Made by a program: the position numbers and the translations under genes. Below are positions 35,260 through 47,390 of a stretch of 64,000 nucleotides of DNA, one piece after another (the first letter of the stretch is position 1; each line of letters starts with the position of its first letter). Below the pieces are notes generated by a model that had not been told where the DNA came from, searched no databases, and saw only the letters and a list, made by a program, of their open reading frames with translations. Origin of the DNA: Cryptomeria japonica (Eukaryota > Streptophyta > Pinopsida > Cupressales > Cupressaceae); contig NC_081413.1 in NCBI RefSeq assembly GCF_030272615.1, forward strand, positions 158,656,349 through 158,720,348, read 5' to 3'.

Positions 35260-36608
35260 GAGACAATTTATTTTGTCATGTTGGCTCAATAAAGATAAGA
35301 TTAACTGATACAATATCCCCAATATGAGAGTAATATGCCCCCTTGAGAGATTGGGTGGAAAAATTTTCAAAAAATTGCAAACAACCTCTCGAAAAGAAAG
35401 AAAAGCTAGAAGGGATAAGGATAAGACGATAGGTTTGGACAGGTGAAAATCGGACTCAAAAAGGTTCAATGGGTAGGGAAAAGGCCATAGGGAAGAGAGC
35501 ACAACCAATTAGGGTTCCATAGCCTAAATAGTAGCCACGGGGAGATTAAACATCCTCACTTGCATCCATAGCATTTGAGAGATTAGAGTAGAGGGCATCT
35601 AGAGAGCTTAGGAGAGTAGTCAACAGTTAGAGAGCGATGGCAATCAGATTACACCACTTTGATCAAGTCCAATGCTTCAAGTGGCCCGCAGACATGGGTG
35701 AGCTGGTATGCAGCTCAAACTTACTTTTTTATTTTGCATTTATTGCACATTTATTAGGCTATATTGTTGAGTAGAATGTAAACTTGGTAGGATAGTTATA
35801 GGTTTAGGCGCTTATATGCTAGGTTAGGGTGCATATGCGACACGACATTGCATATAGGATAGATATGTGCATGTATAAGTTTGTAATTGCTTATGTGTAG
35901 GCAGAATTTATGTATAGGTATAAGGTTGTGTACATTTCTGCAATCTCATATATGCATGGAGCAATAGCACGTATGTGCATGAAAATAGGTATGTGCCAAA
36001 TAAAACTATGTATGTGCAATAATGTCATGTATAGGAAATACTTATCACGTATGTGTCAAAATAGGCAAAAATAAACAGTTATATGATAAACATATGTTGT
36101 CAATTGGATAAATTATCAAGATGATATACTCAGACAAGTTCCCTAGCAAGGATAGGCTAAAATTAGGGCAAGAATCAACAATGATGTGATAAACATGTAC
36201 AAACAATTAGATAAACTTTTGAAGTGATGAACTATGATAGGTTCCCCTAGTGAGGATAAGATTTTAAAACAATCTAGGATAAGCCATCGAATTGATGAAA
36301 TTTGGTGAGTGCTCTAGCATTATTGGATGGGATTGAGTGCAATGTGATAAGAATATACATTAACAAAAATAGCACCATATGATAGACATAACTACAATAG
36401 AGATAGAGCCTGATGAGAAACACCATTTTGATAAACATAAATACCACAAGTCTTGGATAGGATAACATAAGTACTACAAGGACTGATGTGATTGGTTTAC
36501 TATGATTGCAGAATTATCTAACTCCATTGGAGTCATGGGAGAGATTACCTATGATGCAAACGATATAAGTAGTTCTAAGTGAGGATGACCATGCAAGGAT
36601 AACAACTA
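35260..36608. other. Gypsy-2 region between LTR and antisense domain
   Basis: Mostly AT-rich with no long frame. Plus-strand sequence near 35640-35720 (reading MAIRLHHFDQ) may be an upstream piece of the antisense gene, but I could not join it to the mobile-domain segment. Confidence 0.4.
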
Positions 36609-36834
36609 TGGAGTTGCAACACATCATGTTTATGCTTGAGATTTGGACGAACACAAGACACTAACTGCTCTTGCAAAGAGATGGCAATCCAAGACTTGCT
36701 CCTTTCATTTTCTAATTGGTGAGATGCTAGTCACTCTCGAGGATGTGTATAGGATTCTGAGGATACCCATCATAGGGGACTTGGTTGTCAATTATCGAGA
36801 TAGGTATGTGAATGCTTTGTGGCCTGTTGGTTAG
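36609..36834 (+). pseudogene. Plant mobile domain (PMD) fragment, antisense within Gypsy-2
   Basis: Plus strand, opposite to pol. ELQHIMFMLEI, then after a one-base shift near 36641, LDEHKTLTALAKRWQSKTCS, FHFLIGEMLVTLEDVYRILR and IPIIGDLVV. This is the conserved pattern of the plant mobile domain (an L-TAL-x-RW core, then T-FHL-x-GEM-x-T-LEDV-x-x-L-x-IP). It stops at TAG 36832-36834 and is followed by a TA microsatellite. Such domains occur in plant genes such as the MAIN/MAIL family and in several transposons. Position and orientation fit the antisense ORF known between pol and 3' LTR in Tat elements. Confidence 0.7.
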
Positions 36835-36856
36835 GTTTTCACCAAAGTGATGGTTT

Positions 36857-36862
<6 letters not shown>

Positions 36863-36889
<27 letters not shown>
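36863..36889. repeat. (TA)n microsatellite, ~13 repeats
   Basis: A TA run between the antisense mobile-domain fragment and the integrase 3' end. Confidence 0.9.
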
Positions 36890-36893
<4 letters not shown>

Positions 36894-36984
36894 CTTGATA
36901 TTTCTTAATATTTTGTATTTTTGATATATTTATTTTTTGTGTTTTTGATATTTTTTTGTATTTTTTATTAGGATACTCTAAAAA

Positions 36985-38160
36985 GCTATGTATAAAACCT
37001 GTGAAGGTGCATTCTATTGATAGGATCATCCAATGGTACTCCCTCTAGCATTGATAACTAATATGCACCCGATCCATAGACTGCTTTGATGACATAAGGC
37101 CCAAGCCAATTTGGTTCAAACTTGCCCCTTTTCTCTCTATCATACTTTTTTTTAGGGTTTTCTCTTAGGACTAAGTCACCCACCTCAAATGTGTGAGGTT
37201 TCACCCTATGACTATAGTTGTGACTCATATGTTGTTGATATGATTTTAGATGATTGAATGCAGGTTGTCGATGCTTATCTAACAATTCCAAATCTTGCAA
37301 GTGGGAGACCTTGTAGTCTCCATCACTAATAAGATCACGTAAGGAGACCCATATAAGTGATAACTCAACCTCAATGGGCAAGATGGCTACAACACCATAG
37401 ACAAGTGAATAGGGAGTAGCTCCAGTAAGTGTGTGAACACTTGTTCAATAGGCTCATAGTGCAGGATTAAGTTGGATATGTCAGTTGTGGCTAGCATCAT
37501 CGACTATCTTTTAAAGGATTTGAAGAATAGTTTTGTTAGACACCTCAACTTGACTATTATCTTGGGGATATTATGGAGTGGAAAAGTGGTGGTGAATATG
37601 GAATCAATCACAAATTTCACAAGAATCCTAATTCTTAAAGGGATGTCCATTGTTTGTGAATATTGAAAGGGGAACATCGTATTAGAAAATGATATAATTG
37701 AGGATGAAAGTTGCAATTTGCTTACCAGTGACTTGGGTGAGAGGGACGACCAAAATCCACTTTGTGAAATACTCATTGGCTATGATAATAAATTTATGAC
37801 TATTGGAAGATGGAGGGTGAATATTTCCTACAAGATCATGTCCCCACTGACAAAAGGACTATGGAGTAGCAATTAGTTGAAGTTCCTATGTTAGTGCATG
37901 AATTAGGTCTCCATGAATCTGGCACTACTTGCGTTTCCTGACAAATTGGTATGAGTCCTTCTCCATTGTAGGCCAGTAATAATATGCCCTCATAAGTTTC
38001 TTAGCTAAGGTTGGACCACTAGAGTGAGCCACACATATACCTTCGTGGACTTCACGTAATGCAATTTGAGCTTCATCACTTTCTAAACATCTAAGAAGAG
38101 TACCATTGAGACCTTGTTGGTAAAGTGTGTCAGCTATGATGATGTAACAAGAGGATTAGC
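36985..38160 (-). pseudogene. Gypsy-2 integrase
   Basis: From right to left: the zinc-binding N-terminus (ALREVHEGICVAH...), then GHDLVGNIHPPSSNSHKFII and ANEYFTKWILVVPLTQVTG with the first catalytic Asp. The second motif reads IFTNNGHPFKN, where T-D-N-G is expected, so that Asp is Asn. The Glu motif is SQVEVSNKTILQIL. The C-terminal part is the best preserved (37058-37381): LRDLISDGDYKVSHLQDLELL, the HTFEVGDLVLRE block, and NWLGPYVIKAVYGSGAYQL, the GPY/F module. No chromodomain follows. Many stops upstream of 37381. Confidence 0.85.
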
Positions 38161-38439
38161 AAATAAAGGTATGATGTTGGTTATTGGAAAGGTTAGGTGG
38201 AAGGGTGTTATCATGGAGGTATGTGAAACCTTTATCGTACCAAGGGGAATCGAGACCAATAATACATATTAGTTTTGAAGAAGAGATCTCATATGCAGGG
38301 ACCAAAAGATTATCCACCAAGATCTCACGACGGGTTTCACTTTGCGACATGTCAACCAAGGAGGCAATGGTAGAGATATCATTTACAGCTCAGTTGTTTT
38401 CTCTTGGAATTTTCTAAAAGACTATCTTTGTGAAGTATT

Positions 38440-38790
38440 TCTTGAAGTCATCTACTATTTTCTTATAAGCATTAGTTTTTCATCTTTGGTCTGATAGTCA
38501 TAATTTGTTTAACGTATCACAAGTTGAGAGTCCCCAAAAACATGAAGTTCTTGGATCTTCCACTGAATTGAGATCTGTAGGCCTATTATTAATGCTTTGT
38601 ATTATGCAATGTTGTTCATGCAAGGAAAAGATAGTTGATATTATTTAGGAATAGAATACCCTTGAGGTGTGATGAAGAGTATGCCTACTCCTACTCCATG
38701 TTGAGTATATGAACCATCAAAGTATAATTTCTATAATCTAGGTTTTGTCACTATGAAGATGGATTCATCAAAAAAAATTGATACAATAGG
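38440..38790 (-). pseudogene. Gypsy-2 second (archaeal-type) RNase H
   Basis: Minus strand: DESIFIVTKPRL, then KLYFDGSYTQHGVGVGILF (first Asp present), YQLSFPCMNNIAQYKALIIG with N-N-I-A-x-Y-x-A-L, and ELHVFGDSQLVI with the G-D-S catalytic Asp. This second RNase H, separated from the RT-linked one by the inserted DNA element, is diagnostic of Tat-lineage Ty3 elements. In-frame stops are present. Confidence 0.8.
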
Positions 38791-38815
38791 AGAATCGCTA
38801 GAGTAAAAGCACAAT

Positions 38816-39739
38816 GTTGTGTCACACTTTTATAAAGGAACTGACCAACACAACTAAAACATTTAAACTTCGACTGCATAAAAGTGACATTTATAAATTG
38901 AATATTGAAATGATGTAAACTAATCAAATGTAGAAATATGAATGAAATTTATGTCTGTTATTTTTATAAAAAAAATTGGAGAAAAATTGATATTTTTTTT
39001 TATAAATTCAAAGATAGATTTTTCATTGCTGAAAAATGTTCAAAATCAGGGGTTTTAGTTGGCACCACAAAAAAAAATGAAAACGGACTTATTTTTTTCT
39101 AATTTTCTTTTTCCAAATAGAGAACATATATATGCAGTGTAAAAAATAAATTAATTAATTTTTATGTATATTTTTCTCATTATAATATTTTGAAGTCCAA
39201 GATAGCTAAATTTGACAGTTTTCATTTGGTGTCACCTTTTGACTACTAAATTTATCATTAACCAAAAAAAATACCCTTTTCGAGAAGAATCTCTCACCTA
39301 GTAAAAAAAAAATTAATTTTTTTTTTAATATCAGTTAATATATTTTTTTTTTAATTTCTAATCATCCTCTTTTTGAACTTTAAAAAGATACTCGCAATGT
39401 TTAATTAATAAAAAAATATTAAAATGAATCAAAATACTAAAAAAATTATATCTCTAGATTCATGACTTCAATCTCTACAAAAGGGTATTTTTTGATTTTA
39501 TGTAAAAAAATATTCTGCTTGAAGAAAAATTGAGCAGAAGTGAAAAGTTTCAGAAATACAGAGTTTTTGACCTTTTTCCTACCACATCACATGACACATA
39601 GGATAGTCCGGCTGGACTACCCTTAGTTCTAACATTGAAAAAAAAAAAAAAAAATTTAATGGCACCATTTGAACTAAGGGAGTCTGACCAAACTGAGTCC
39701 GACCGGACTACCCTCTGTTGGCCCAAAGTGTGACACAAC
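38816..39739. mobile_element. Non-autonomous DNA element with terminal inverted repeats (~924 bp)
   Basis: GTTGTGTCACACTTT at 38816 is matched by its reverse complement AAAGTGTGACACAAC ending at 39739. The segment interrupts Gypsy-2 pol exactly between its two RNase H domains. It is AT-rich without a transposase frame and contains inner complementary arms near its right end (GTCCGGCTGGACTACCCTTAGTTC at 39607 region against GAACTAAGGGAGTC...GACCGGACTACCC). I could not see a clear target duplication, so the superfamily is open. Confidence 0.6.
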
Positions 39740-39775
39740 TCCATTCTTTGGCCCGTCGATCATTGGTGCATATGC

Positions 39776-41011
39776 AAGTTGGTCTACAATCACTTGTCCT
39801 TTGATGTCTTTTTATCCACATATTCAATATCGAATTCACTTCACATCATGACCCACTTAGCCAGTCTACCTGAGAGAGTTTCTTTGTTGAGTAGGTATTT
39901 TAGTGGACCAATTCTTGCTATGAGATTTTTTTTATGAGTTGACATGTAATGATACATTTTTGGTACAGAAAAAACCATGGCAAGACACGCATGCTCAACT
40001 GGAATATAATTAAGCTCATATCCTATCAATATGCAACTGATTAGTAGATAACTCTTTCTTTTCCTTCATGGTCTTGTTGTGCCAAGAGTACCCCCAGTGT
40101 TGTCATCATTGCCGATATGTAAAGTAACAATGATTTTCCTTGGATTGGTGGCATAGGCACTGGTGGATTCAAGAGATAGTCTTTGAGGATTTGAAAATCC
40201 TATTGACATTTGTCATCCCACTTAAACTTGATGTTCTTGTGAAGAAGATGATGAAACAGATGACACTTATCTGCAAGTTGCTCTATGAATCCACGGATTG
40301 ACTGAAGTCTTCCTTGCAATGACCTAATTTGATTGATGTTCTTAGGAGGAGGCATCTCTAAAATAACTCCATATGAATTTTGTTGGATCTTCTTCAATAC
40401 CTCATTGTGAGACAATGTATCCTAGGAGTTTCCCGGAGGTCACCCCAAAGACACACTTGGGATTCAATCTAACTTTGTGCTTTTCCAAGTGATCAAAAAC
40501 CACTGATAGAATATCCAAATGTTCTTCCCTTGTAACTAATTTTCCCAAAAGATCATCTACTTAATCCTCCATGGTAATATGCATGATGTTGTGAAACATT
40601 TTTATCATGGCTCTCTAATATGTGGCATGTGTGTTCTTTAATCCAAAGGGCATGACATTCCAACAAAAGGTACCCCATGGACATGTGAATGCTATCTTGT
40701 GTTGATCTCTAGGTGCTATCTAGGATTGTACCCAGAGAATCCATCCATAAGTGATAACATTGTGTGGCCTACTGTGAGATCAACAATTAAGTCAATGTTT
40801 GTTAAAGTAAAGTCATCCTTGTGACAAGATTTGATGATGTCTCTAAAATCTATGCATACTCCTATGTTGTCATCTAGTTTGTTGACTGGTACAAGATTAG
40901 AAATCAACTCAAGATAGTCGATCGGTCTGATGAATTCAACATCCAATTACTTTTCAAGCTCAACTTTTACTAGTAGTGTCACCTATGGATGCACCTTACA
41001 CAACTTTTGTT
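39776..41011 (-). pseudogene. Gypsy-2 reverse transcriptase and RNase H (main part)
   Basis: RT on the minus strand: VHPWVTLLVKVELEK, FIRPIDYLELISNLVPV, GVCIDFRDIIKSCHKDDFTL, SLMDGFSGYN with the first catalytic Asp, FCWNVMPFGLKNTHATYQRAM, then ED*VDDLL (about 40550-40572), in which the Tyr of Y-V-D-D is a TAA stop. The thumb follows (PPPKNINQIRSLQGRLQSIRGFI). RNase H has LLLYISAMMTTLGVLLAQQD, NYIPVEHACLAMVFSV and GRLAKWVMM. The 5' part of RT continues at 47391 beyond the solo LTR. Confidence 0.9.
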
Positions 41012-41599
41012 TAACTTGGTAATATGATGAAACAATAAGGATTCGGTCAAATACTAAGAGGGGGGGTGAATCAATAGATAGAAAATAAACTAAATTTTCA
41101 CCAAACTTAATCCCAACTCATAAACAACTTACTAAACTAATCGGTTTAGTCATTGTATCAAAAATTGTAATTGCACTATCAAACTTTACCGGTTGACCTA
41201 AACATCAATGATACAATGTAACAAATTTGAAACTCACATACCATTTAACCAAAACATTAAATCACTTTACTAACATTAGTAATATCTCATTTCAGATCAC
41301 TTCTAGTCATCTAAACATATCTAAGTGGCTTTACCAGTTAATCATATCAACCATATCAAAACATATCCACAAAATCATTCACCACTTGACACACTGATTT
41401 TTCATGTGGAAACCCAAATGGGAAAAACCATGGTGGGGATGTGTTACCCCATTATTTTGTTGATAGTGAAAGTCTTTGTCTTGAGCAAAATAATGTGTCA
41501 TTAATGTTGCCTCCCCCATTCAGCTTGATCTGTCCTTGGCTATATACCTTTTTCTTTACAATTCACTTTTTTTGTCCCAATGAACCCGTGTGTTGAACC

Positions 41600-41895
41600 T
41601 GCGTCTTGGTTCAAGGTTCAAGGTTCAACTGGTGCCTTCATGTGTGTCATAGCTTTTTTTTGTTGTTAAGAAGGCGAACTTCAATGTTTAAAGATGGTTT
41701 TGAAGTTGAACCTTTGAACCATTCTTTAAGCGGTTCAAGGTTCAAAGTTCAAGGTCCTCCTTTATGTTTGTTAAAAGTCTTCGTTCGTTCCCAATTTAGT
41801 TGTATTGAGCCACAAGGTGGATGTCCTTTTGTTCTCTCATGTTGAACTTGAACCATTGAACTTCTTGTTAAATGGTTCACGATTCAAAAGTTCAT
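41600..41895 (+). repeat. Cluster of GGTTCAA / TTGAACC words
   Basis: About a dozen forward and reverse occurrences of TTGAACC, GGTTCAA and close variants within 300 bp, including GGTTCAAGGTTCAAGGTTCAA at 41629-41650 and again at 41732-41752. It precedes the long ORF of the insert. Confidence 0.6.
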
Positions 41896-41995
41896 TTCAA
41901 GTTGGCCCCAAGGACATTAATAAAGCAAAGGTGGCGCGGCAAAAGGAATATTCTGAGCATATCGTGTTTTAAAATTCTAATTATGGAAAGAAATC

Positions 41996-44900
41996 ATGGA
42001 AAATCAAGTCGTTTGTGTGGAGTTGATATGTAATAAAGAAATTTTTCAAAATCCTATCAAATTATGGGTTATCTCACATGCTCGAATGAATTATCATGAG
42101 GCAGGTGTAGGCATTACTCAGTTTTTTCGCCTCTTAATATGTAAGTTCTCAATTGTGAAATTGGCAGTTGTTATTGTTGGAGAAGAGAAGGGCACCGAAG
42201 GTAATTTCAGCTCCATACTTCTGAGGGTTTCACAGATTTGATGGTGGCAACAAGTGAGTTCTAATAATTTCTTCTCTGATGTGTTACTAGCTCAGAAAGT
42301 CAACATAATAAAATTATTTTCTTTGGAATAGAATCCTGTTCTTTCTAGAAATTGTTTGATGAATGCAAAAGTGGCTATCATGAGGTTGACTCTTTCAAAT
42401 CTTGGCCACACATCATTCTTAGTTAGTACACTTCTAGAACTAGGTGACACTTCTTTAGCCCAAGCTGACTTAGGAAATTTTTTGGAAAGAGCTAGAAACC
42501 CTGAAGCTAACTCAATGATGGAAAGAATTATTAAAAGTGGTTTGATTGAACCTGTTGCATTCCCAACTGCTGCCCCTTGACCAAAATTTGTGATAGCATG
42601 TATGAACAAGTATGATGTCTGTAATAGGTGCATTAGGACTAGCAGTGGTGAATTGTTAGTAGAGATCAACAAGGAAATAGTGATGGCTGCAATTGGAATT
42701 CCTCATAAGGAATCGTATGAAGATTGGTCCATTGGTACTTCATACGCATTCTTCTCTAAGAAGAAAAGCCCTTATAAGAGCGTCATTGCTAGGAATTGGC
42801 TCCTAAAAGTTCAAAAAGGGGGTTCTCGGTTACCCAAACCTCTTATAAGAGAGAATTTCATAATGGAGGTACGGGATATTGTGATTTTGTTGAACAAACT
42901 CAAAGGGAATTCACATGCTTTCTACTGTGAAGACTGGATGTATTTTTACATTCAGGAATTGTTAGCTGGTGAGAAATATCTTGACTAGGCACAGGTTATT
43001 GCTAAAAGGCTTCATGAGGGTATGAGTAATTTTATTGGAGTGTTTGGTCTTTATGTGTCCTCATATTTATTTTATATACTATCTTGTACTAGAGAGTGGC
43101 AAGAGTTACATCATGAGCCTTGGGTGGATGGCATGAAGGTTTACGATTATTATCCACACCTGCAACAACAAAGATATGTTGAAAATGTTACAAGATGGAA
43201 TGATGTTTTTGCAGGAAGACTTGTCTTTGAACGGGAGGGAGACACAAATAAAAGAACGTCAACCAAATCCATGGAGTTGATCAGTATATATGGAAGCTAT
43301 TTTATCTAATTTCCTAGATTTACTTACATTAGAGTTGGGGGCTTTGAAGGTGAACCATTCAAATTACCTAGGTATGCCTTTGATAGCTATATACTGATTG
43401 AAGTTTGCAGACAACTTGCCCACATTGATAAAAAGTTAGGGGCAAAGAGTAAATCTAGAGTTGTATTCCCAATTGAACTTGGATATTATGGTTGCAAATC
43501 TATTTATGATGCTTTGAACCTAGAATTAGAGTTCAAGAAACTGAATTTACAGCCCTACATTGCCCGACGTAAGTTTGATAGTAGAGGCTATGATGTGGAA
43601 CATTTAAATGTCGATGCCAATTTCTTTCATCAACCCCAATTAGAAGATTATTGGTAAAATTGCTGCGATGAATTTGAAGTAAGAAGGATATTATAGTCAA
43701 GGTTCACTTTGCAACAGATTGTTACAATGAGATTGTCAATAAATATGGCAGGAATACAAGAAGAAGAGGGAGAAGATGTGTTAGATCATGAATTCAATGT
43801 AAGGGTTCAAGGGAAAGCCATCCCTAAAATTGATTGGGACAAGAGAGAAGAAGAAAGTATCCAGGTCAAGTCCTTCAATGTTATAAGAAGAATGAAGAAG
43901 TGGTTAAGGAGACGCAAATTTAGAAAGGAGCCAATCATTACTCCTAGAGATAACAGTTGGTCCACTTCATGCTGCAACACAAATTCCCACTTCCTCCTCT
44001 CATGTAATTATTGGTATTGCAGGTGTCACAAGGCCAAAAATTAGAGAACTTAAAACCAAGAGGTCAAAGAAATCCCAATTGAATTCCTTAGCGGTTCGAG
44101 TCACTTGTTCTAGGAGAAGAAAAAGAAACGTGGAACCAATAGTAGACCAGATTGTTGTGGACTTAGATTCAAGTGAGGAAACCCAAGTGGCCATGGATGA
44201 GCAAGTATCAAATAATCCTTCAGTTCAAGATGCAAATATAGAGAAAGAATCTAAAGAAAATCCAAACCCAATGAACACCATGACTATTGTCGATCCACCT
44301 GATAATCAGACACCTCCACCCAAATAAACTTTGAGTGTTTCTCGATGGCTTGGAGCTTCTATTGGCAAGAAACAAAGTGTGGTTCCTATTACCATTCCCA
44401 TGGAAGATATTGTTAGTAAGTGTCTTGGAAAAATATCCAAACCCAAAAAGCTTAAAATAGAGGCTATGGTGGAGGTTGATGATGATACAGGGCACTGGGT
44501 AGAAGAAGTGGCAAATCCTATCTCAGATAAGGACCTATAAAATGCCACTGAAAAAGATTTTATTGTTGAGAAAATTGACCTAGGAGTTGCTTCAAGAGCT
44601 GTGGATGCCAAACATTTGGAATCCTCCACCAAAAGAATGATATCCAGAACCTGGAAAGGTGAGAAGGACAATCGGGAATTGAAACAGGTTGTTACACAAA
44701 TGGAAAAATATACCAATGTCATACATCACCCGAGTCCTCAGCGTTTGTTGTAGATGTCATTGTCTTTTGACCCTAAATCACCAGTAAACCAGAAACTATT
44801 GGATCGGGTTCAAAGAAGTCATATGATAGCTGAGATTTTTGATGAATGGCTTGACTCCATAGTGCAGCAAGGCACAGATTACATTGCTATCTTAATCAAG

Positions 44901-45398
44901 GTATATGATAATGCTATAGCTATGAGTAAAGAGCTGGAGTTGGAAGCTATAGCATGGGACAAAGAAAGAAATAAAAGGGTAGCGGTTTTGGCACAAATGA
45001 ATGATGTACATAAATTTGGGATCATGAAATTTATTGTCAAGAAGCCTATGGATAACTTGGATGACAATATACTGTATGTATCAAGGAAAAATGTTGAATG
45101 GAGAAAATCAATCATCAAACAGGGTCATGAAGAATCCATCAAATTATTAAAAGGATTGAAAGAGCTCATTGATACGATGCAGAAATATTTGAAATGCATC
45201 GATATAAAGCTCCTAAAAGATGATGGACAGACAATTGAGCATGTAGGAAACATGGTCAAAACTTTCAAGGAGAGAGTGCATCTCATTAAAGAAACAAAGT
45301 CTCTAACTACGGATGACTTCTCCAAGGTGGCTAGGATTGAGTCAATGTTGGTAGTTTGCTTTGATCATCTTGAAACGCATAAAATAAAAGTCATGTAG
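41996..45398 (+). pseudogene. Unknown ~1,130-codon gene of the 41.4-46.3 kb insert
   Basis: From ATG 41996 one frame runs to about 43950 through seven stops (42239, 42329, 42578, 42986, 43307, about 43655, about 43673). After one frameshift another frame runs to TAG 45396-45398 through three more. Several stops look like Trp or Gln codons hit by transitions. The N-terminal 650 residues look globular (AFYCEDWMYFYIQELLAGE, FPRFTYIRVGGFEGEPFKLP, PIELGYYGCKSIYDALNLEL). A basic segment (TCSRRRKRN, near 44100) precedes an acidic Pro/Asn-rich linker. The C-terminal 214 codons are helical, likely coiled coil (EESIKLLKGLKELIDTMQKY). General layout recalls plant transposon-associated proteins, but I recognise no family. 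Confidence 0.55.
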
Positions 45399-46341
45399 GT
45401 AAACATGGATAAAGAAGTCTGGAAAAAACTCATTCTGCATATTGGTCTCATGCATTATCAAGTCATCCTCAACTTCTCAATGACACACTTGGAGTGGCAG
45501 AATGTTTGTGGCACTACGGGAAAATAGGATAAACCAATTGTTTCCTCTACCACGTTGGAAGCTTGATCAGGTTGTGAATGAGTTGTCATTCTATCTTTGG
45601 CTCTTGGCCATTTAAGTTTTATTCAGTTTTAAACAAGACAGTTTCTAACTCTAGGATAGAGTTTAAAATGATCTCTATTTATTTTTCAGAAATGATTAGA
45701 CTGGACGCTATATATTTAATTAAGCAAGCTTTTATGAGGGTCTGAAAAACTTTGATTTGGCTCAGCAGACTTAGTTTTCTTTTGGAATTTTCAATTAAGA
45801 CATTTTATCTATGAATGAAATGATATATTTTGTGCAACCTTCAAATATGTGTGTTTGAATGAAAGAACAAATCTCTGTTGGGATATATGTTTGTCTGTAG
45901 AATATTTTACTTCTTTGCTTATCTGCTTATTATAAGTCTATGAATTCAATCAATTAAGGAAATTACTTGTTTGTTGTTGTTTGAATGATTTTGTTCCCCC
46001 TTTTCCTTTGAGGCATGAGTGAGTCTCAATCAGAATTCATAATACATTAAGTACACTTTGTGAAATAAGCTTTATAAGAGTGAAATATTCAAAGTTCAAG
46101 TATGTGGGATTTACATTTATGAATAATTATTTTGAACCATTCATATTGTGTTGACAAATGGATGTGGAAAACCTTTCTCACTTTCTGGTAAAAAGTGCAT
46201 TTCTTTGTGATTACTTTGCATAAAAATTCATTGAATATCATACGGGGAGCTGCACCCTTATGTATAGGGTAAACCAACAATTGGTTCACCCCAATGGTTG
46301 GTTTCTTTTTCTTTTCAGTAGCGGTATGCATGAGTCATTAT
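45399..46341. other. 3' flank of the unknown ORF
   Basis: AT-rich sequence with no frame; an inverted word pair AACCAACAATTGGTT / AATGGTTGGTTT is near 46270-46300. Confidence 0.4.
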
Positions 46342-47390
46342 AAAAAATATTAGAGATAGGCAAATCTGTTAACCAACGGGATGAATACCCACAAGTATCT
46401 TGAACTCTTCTTAAGTTCGCCCTGTTAGGAGCCAAGCCTTGTTAGAAGCTTATACAATAATGTCCTATTAAGAACAATTCTAGTTAGGGACCACCTGGTT
46501 AAGGGATTGACTACAATACCCTGTTAAAGGCAATACCCTATTAGGAGTAACCTCAATAGAGGATTTCAAATCCAAACTAATGGATCACCTGGTTAGAGGA
46601 TTTAGACAGCACCAAGCCTATTAAAGCTTACCCAGTTAGGGGATTTAATTGTTGTAATGGTTAGAGAACAACAGGGTCTTTGTTGATCTAGTAATAGCAC
46701 TCCTCTGCTTAATTAGATCATTTTATGCTCCTATCTGCCTTCACAACATTTTGCAGACACTCCTTCTGGTTCGGCAACAATCACACTACCACACTTAACC
46801 CAATTTGCCAACACAATTACAAAATAAATCATTGATCTTATAATAAAATATAATAGGTTGGTAACAAATCACAAAACCTACAAATCTAATAGAGATTACA
46901 AACATATAGGTTCAATCATGACCATTAGATTACATAGCAATCAACTACAAATTGTTCTAGACAACTTGAACCACTCTTGGATCACCACACATTGGATCAT
47001 GTAGCTCATCACGTGGTTATCACTTCATGCTATATATTTTATCATTCCCAAGATAAATGGTTATCTTCACACGCCAAATCCACTTTGAAACTCATCACGT
47101 GCATCATGCATATGTGGCATCTCCATCTCCAATCACCATTCGATCAATGATCAACACAGCCGATTCTCCAAGCTCCATTGGTTAGGGTTTTCTTATCAAC
47201 TGGTTAGGGTTACCAGTTGATCACTCTGCTTCTAATACCAATACCAATACTAGTTTCCTTCATTGCTTTACTACTAGTTGCACTATTGCATCATTACTGG
47301 TTGCAATACAACTCCATTACCAGTTATAATTGACATCAATGACAACACTATACTTCATCAATGCAATCTTCATGCAATGCCAACATAACT

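Larger units (their letters stand above)
41451..46341 (+). mobile_element. 4.9-kb insertion of unknown type carrying one very long degenerate ORF
   Basis: Inside the solo LTR, sequence without LTR character separates the phrase ...GGGATGTGTTACCCC from AGAGATAGGCAAATCTGTTAACCAACGGG. CATTAT occurs at both edges (41450 and 46336) and could be a target duplication, but six AT-rich bases prove little. The insert has a ~1,130-codon frame (41996-45398), a TATATA box at 41540 and a cluster of GGTTCAA words at 41600-41890. No RT, integrase, transposase DDE or terminal repeat was recognised, so it may be a DNA element, a captured gene or something else. Edges are approximate. Confidence 0.5.
41017..47385 (-). 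mobile_element. Solo copia-type LTR (~1.48 kb) split by a 4.9-kb insert, TSD TAACT
   Basis: TAACT flanks both sides exactly (41012-41016 and 47386-47390) and removing the block rejoins Gypsy-2 RT in the reading ...GTKLV / KQKLCKVHP.... On the minus strand the LTR runs TGTTGGCATTGCATG ... CATATTACCA and has the late-LTR phrase TTCACCCCCCCTCTTAGTATTTG at 41060-41080. Only one copy of each end exists and no PBS, PPT or gag-pol is attached, so it is a solo LTR. The two LTR parts are about 41017-41450 and 46342-47385. Confidence 0.8.
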
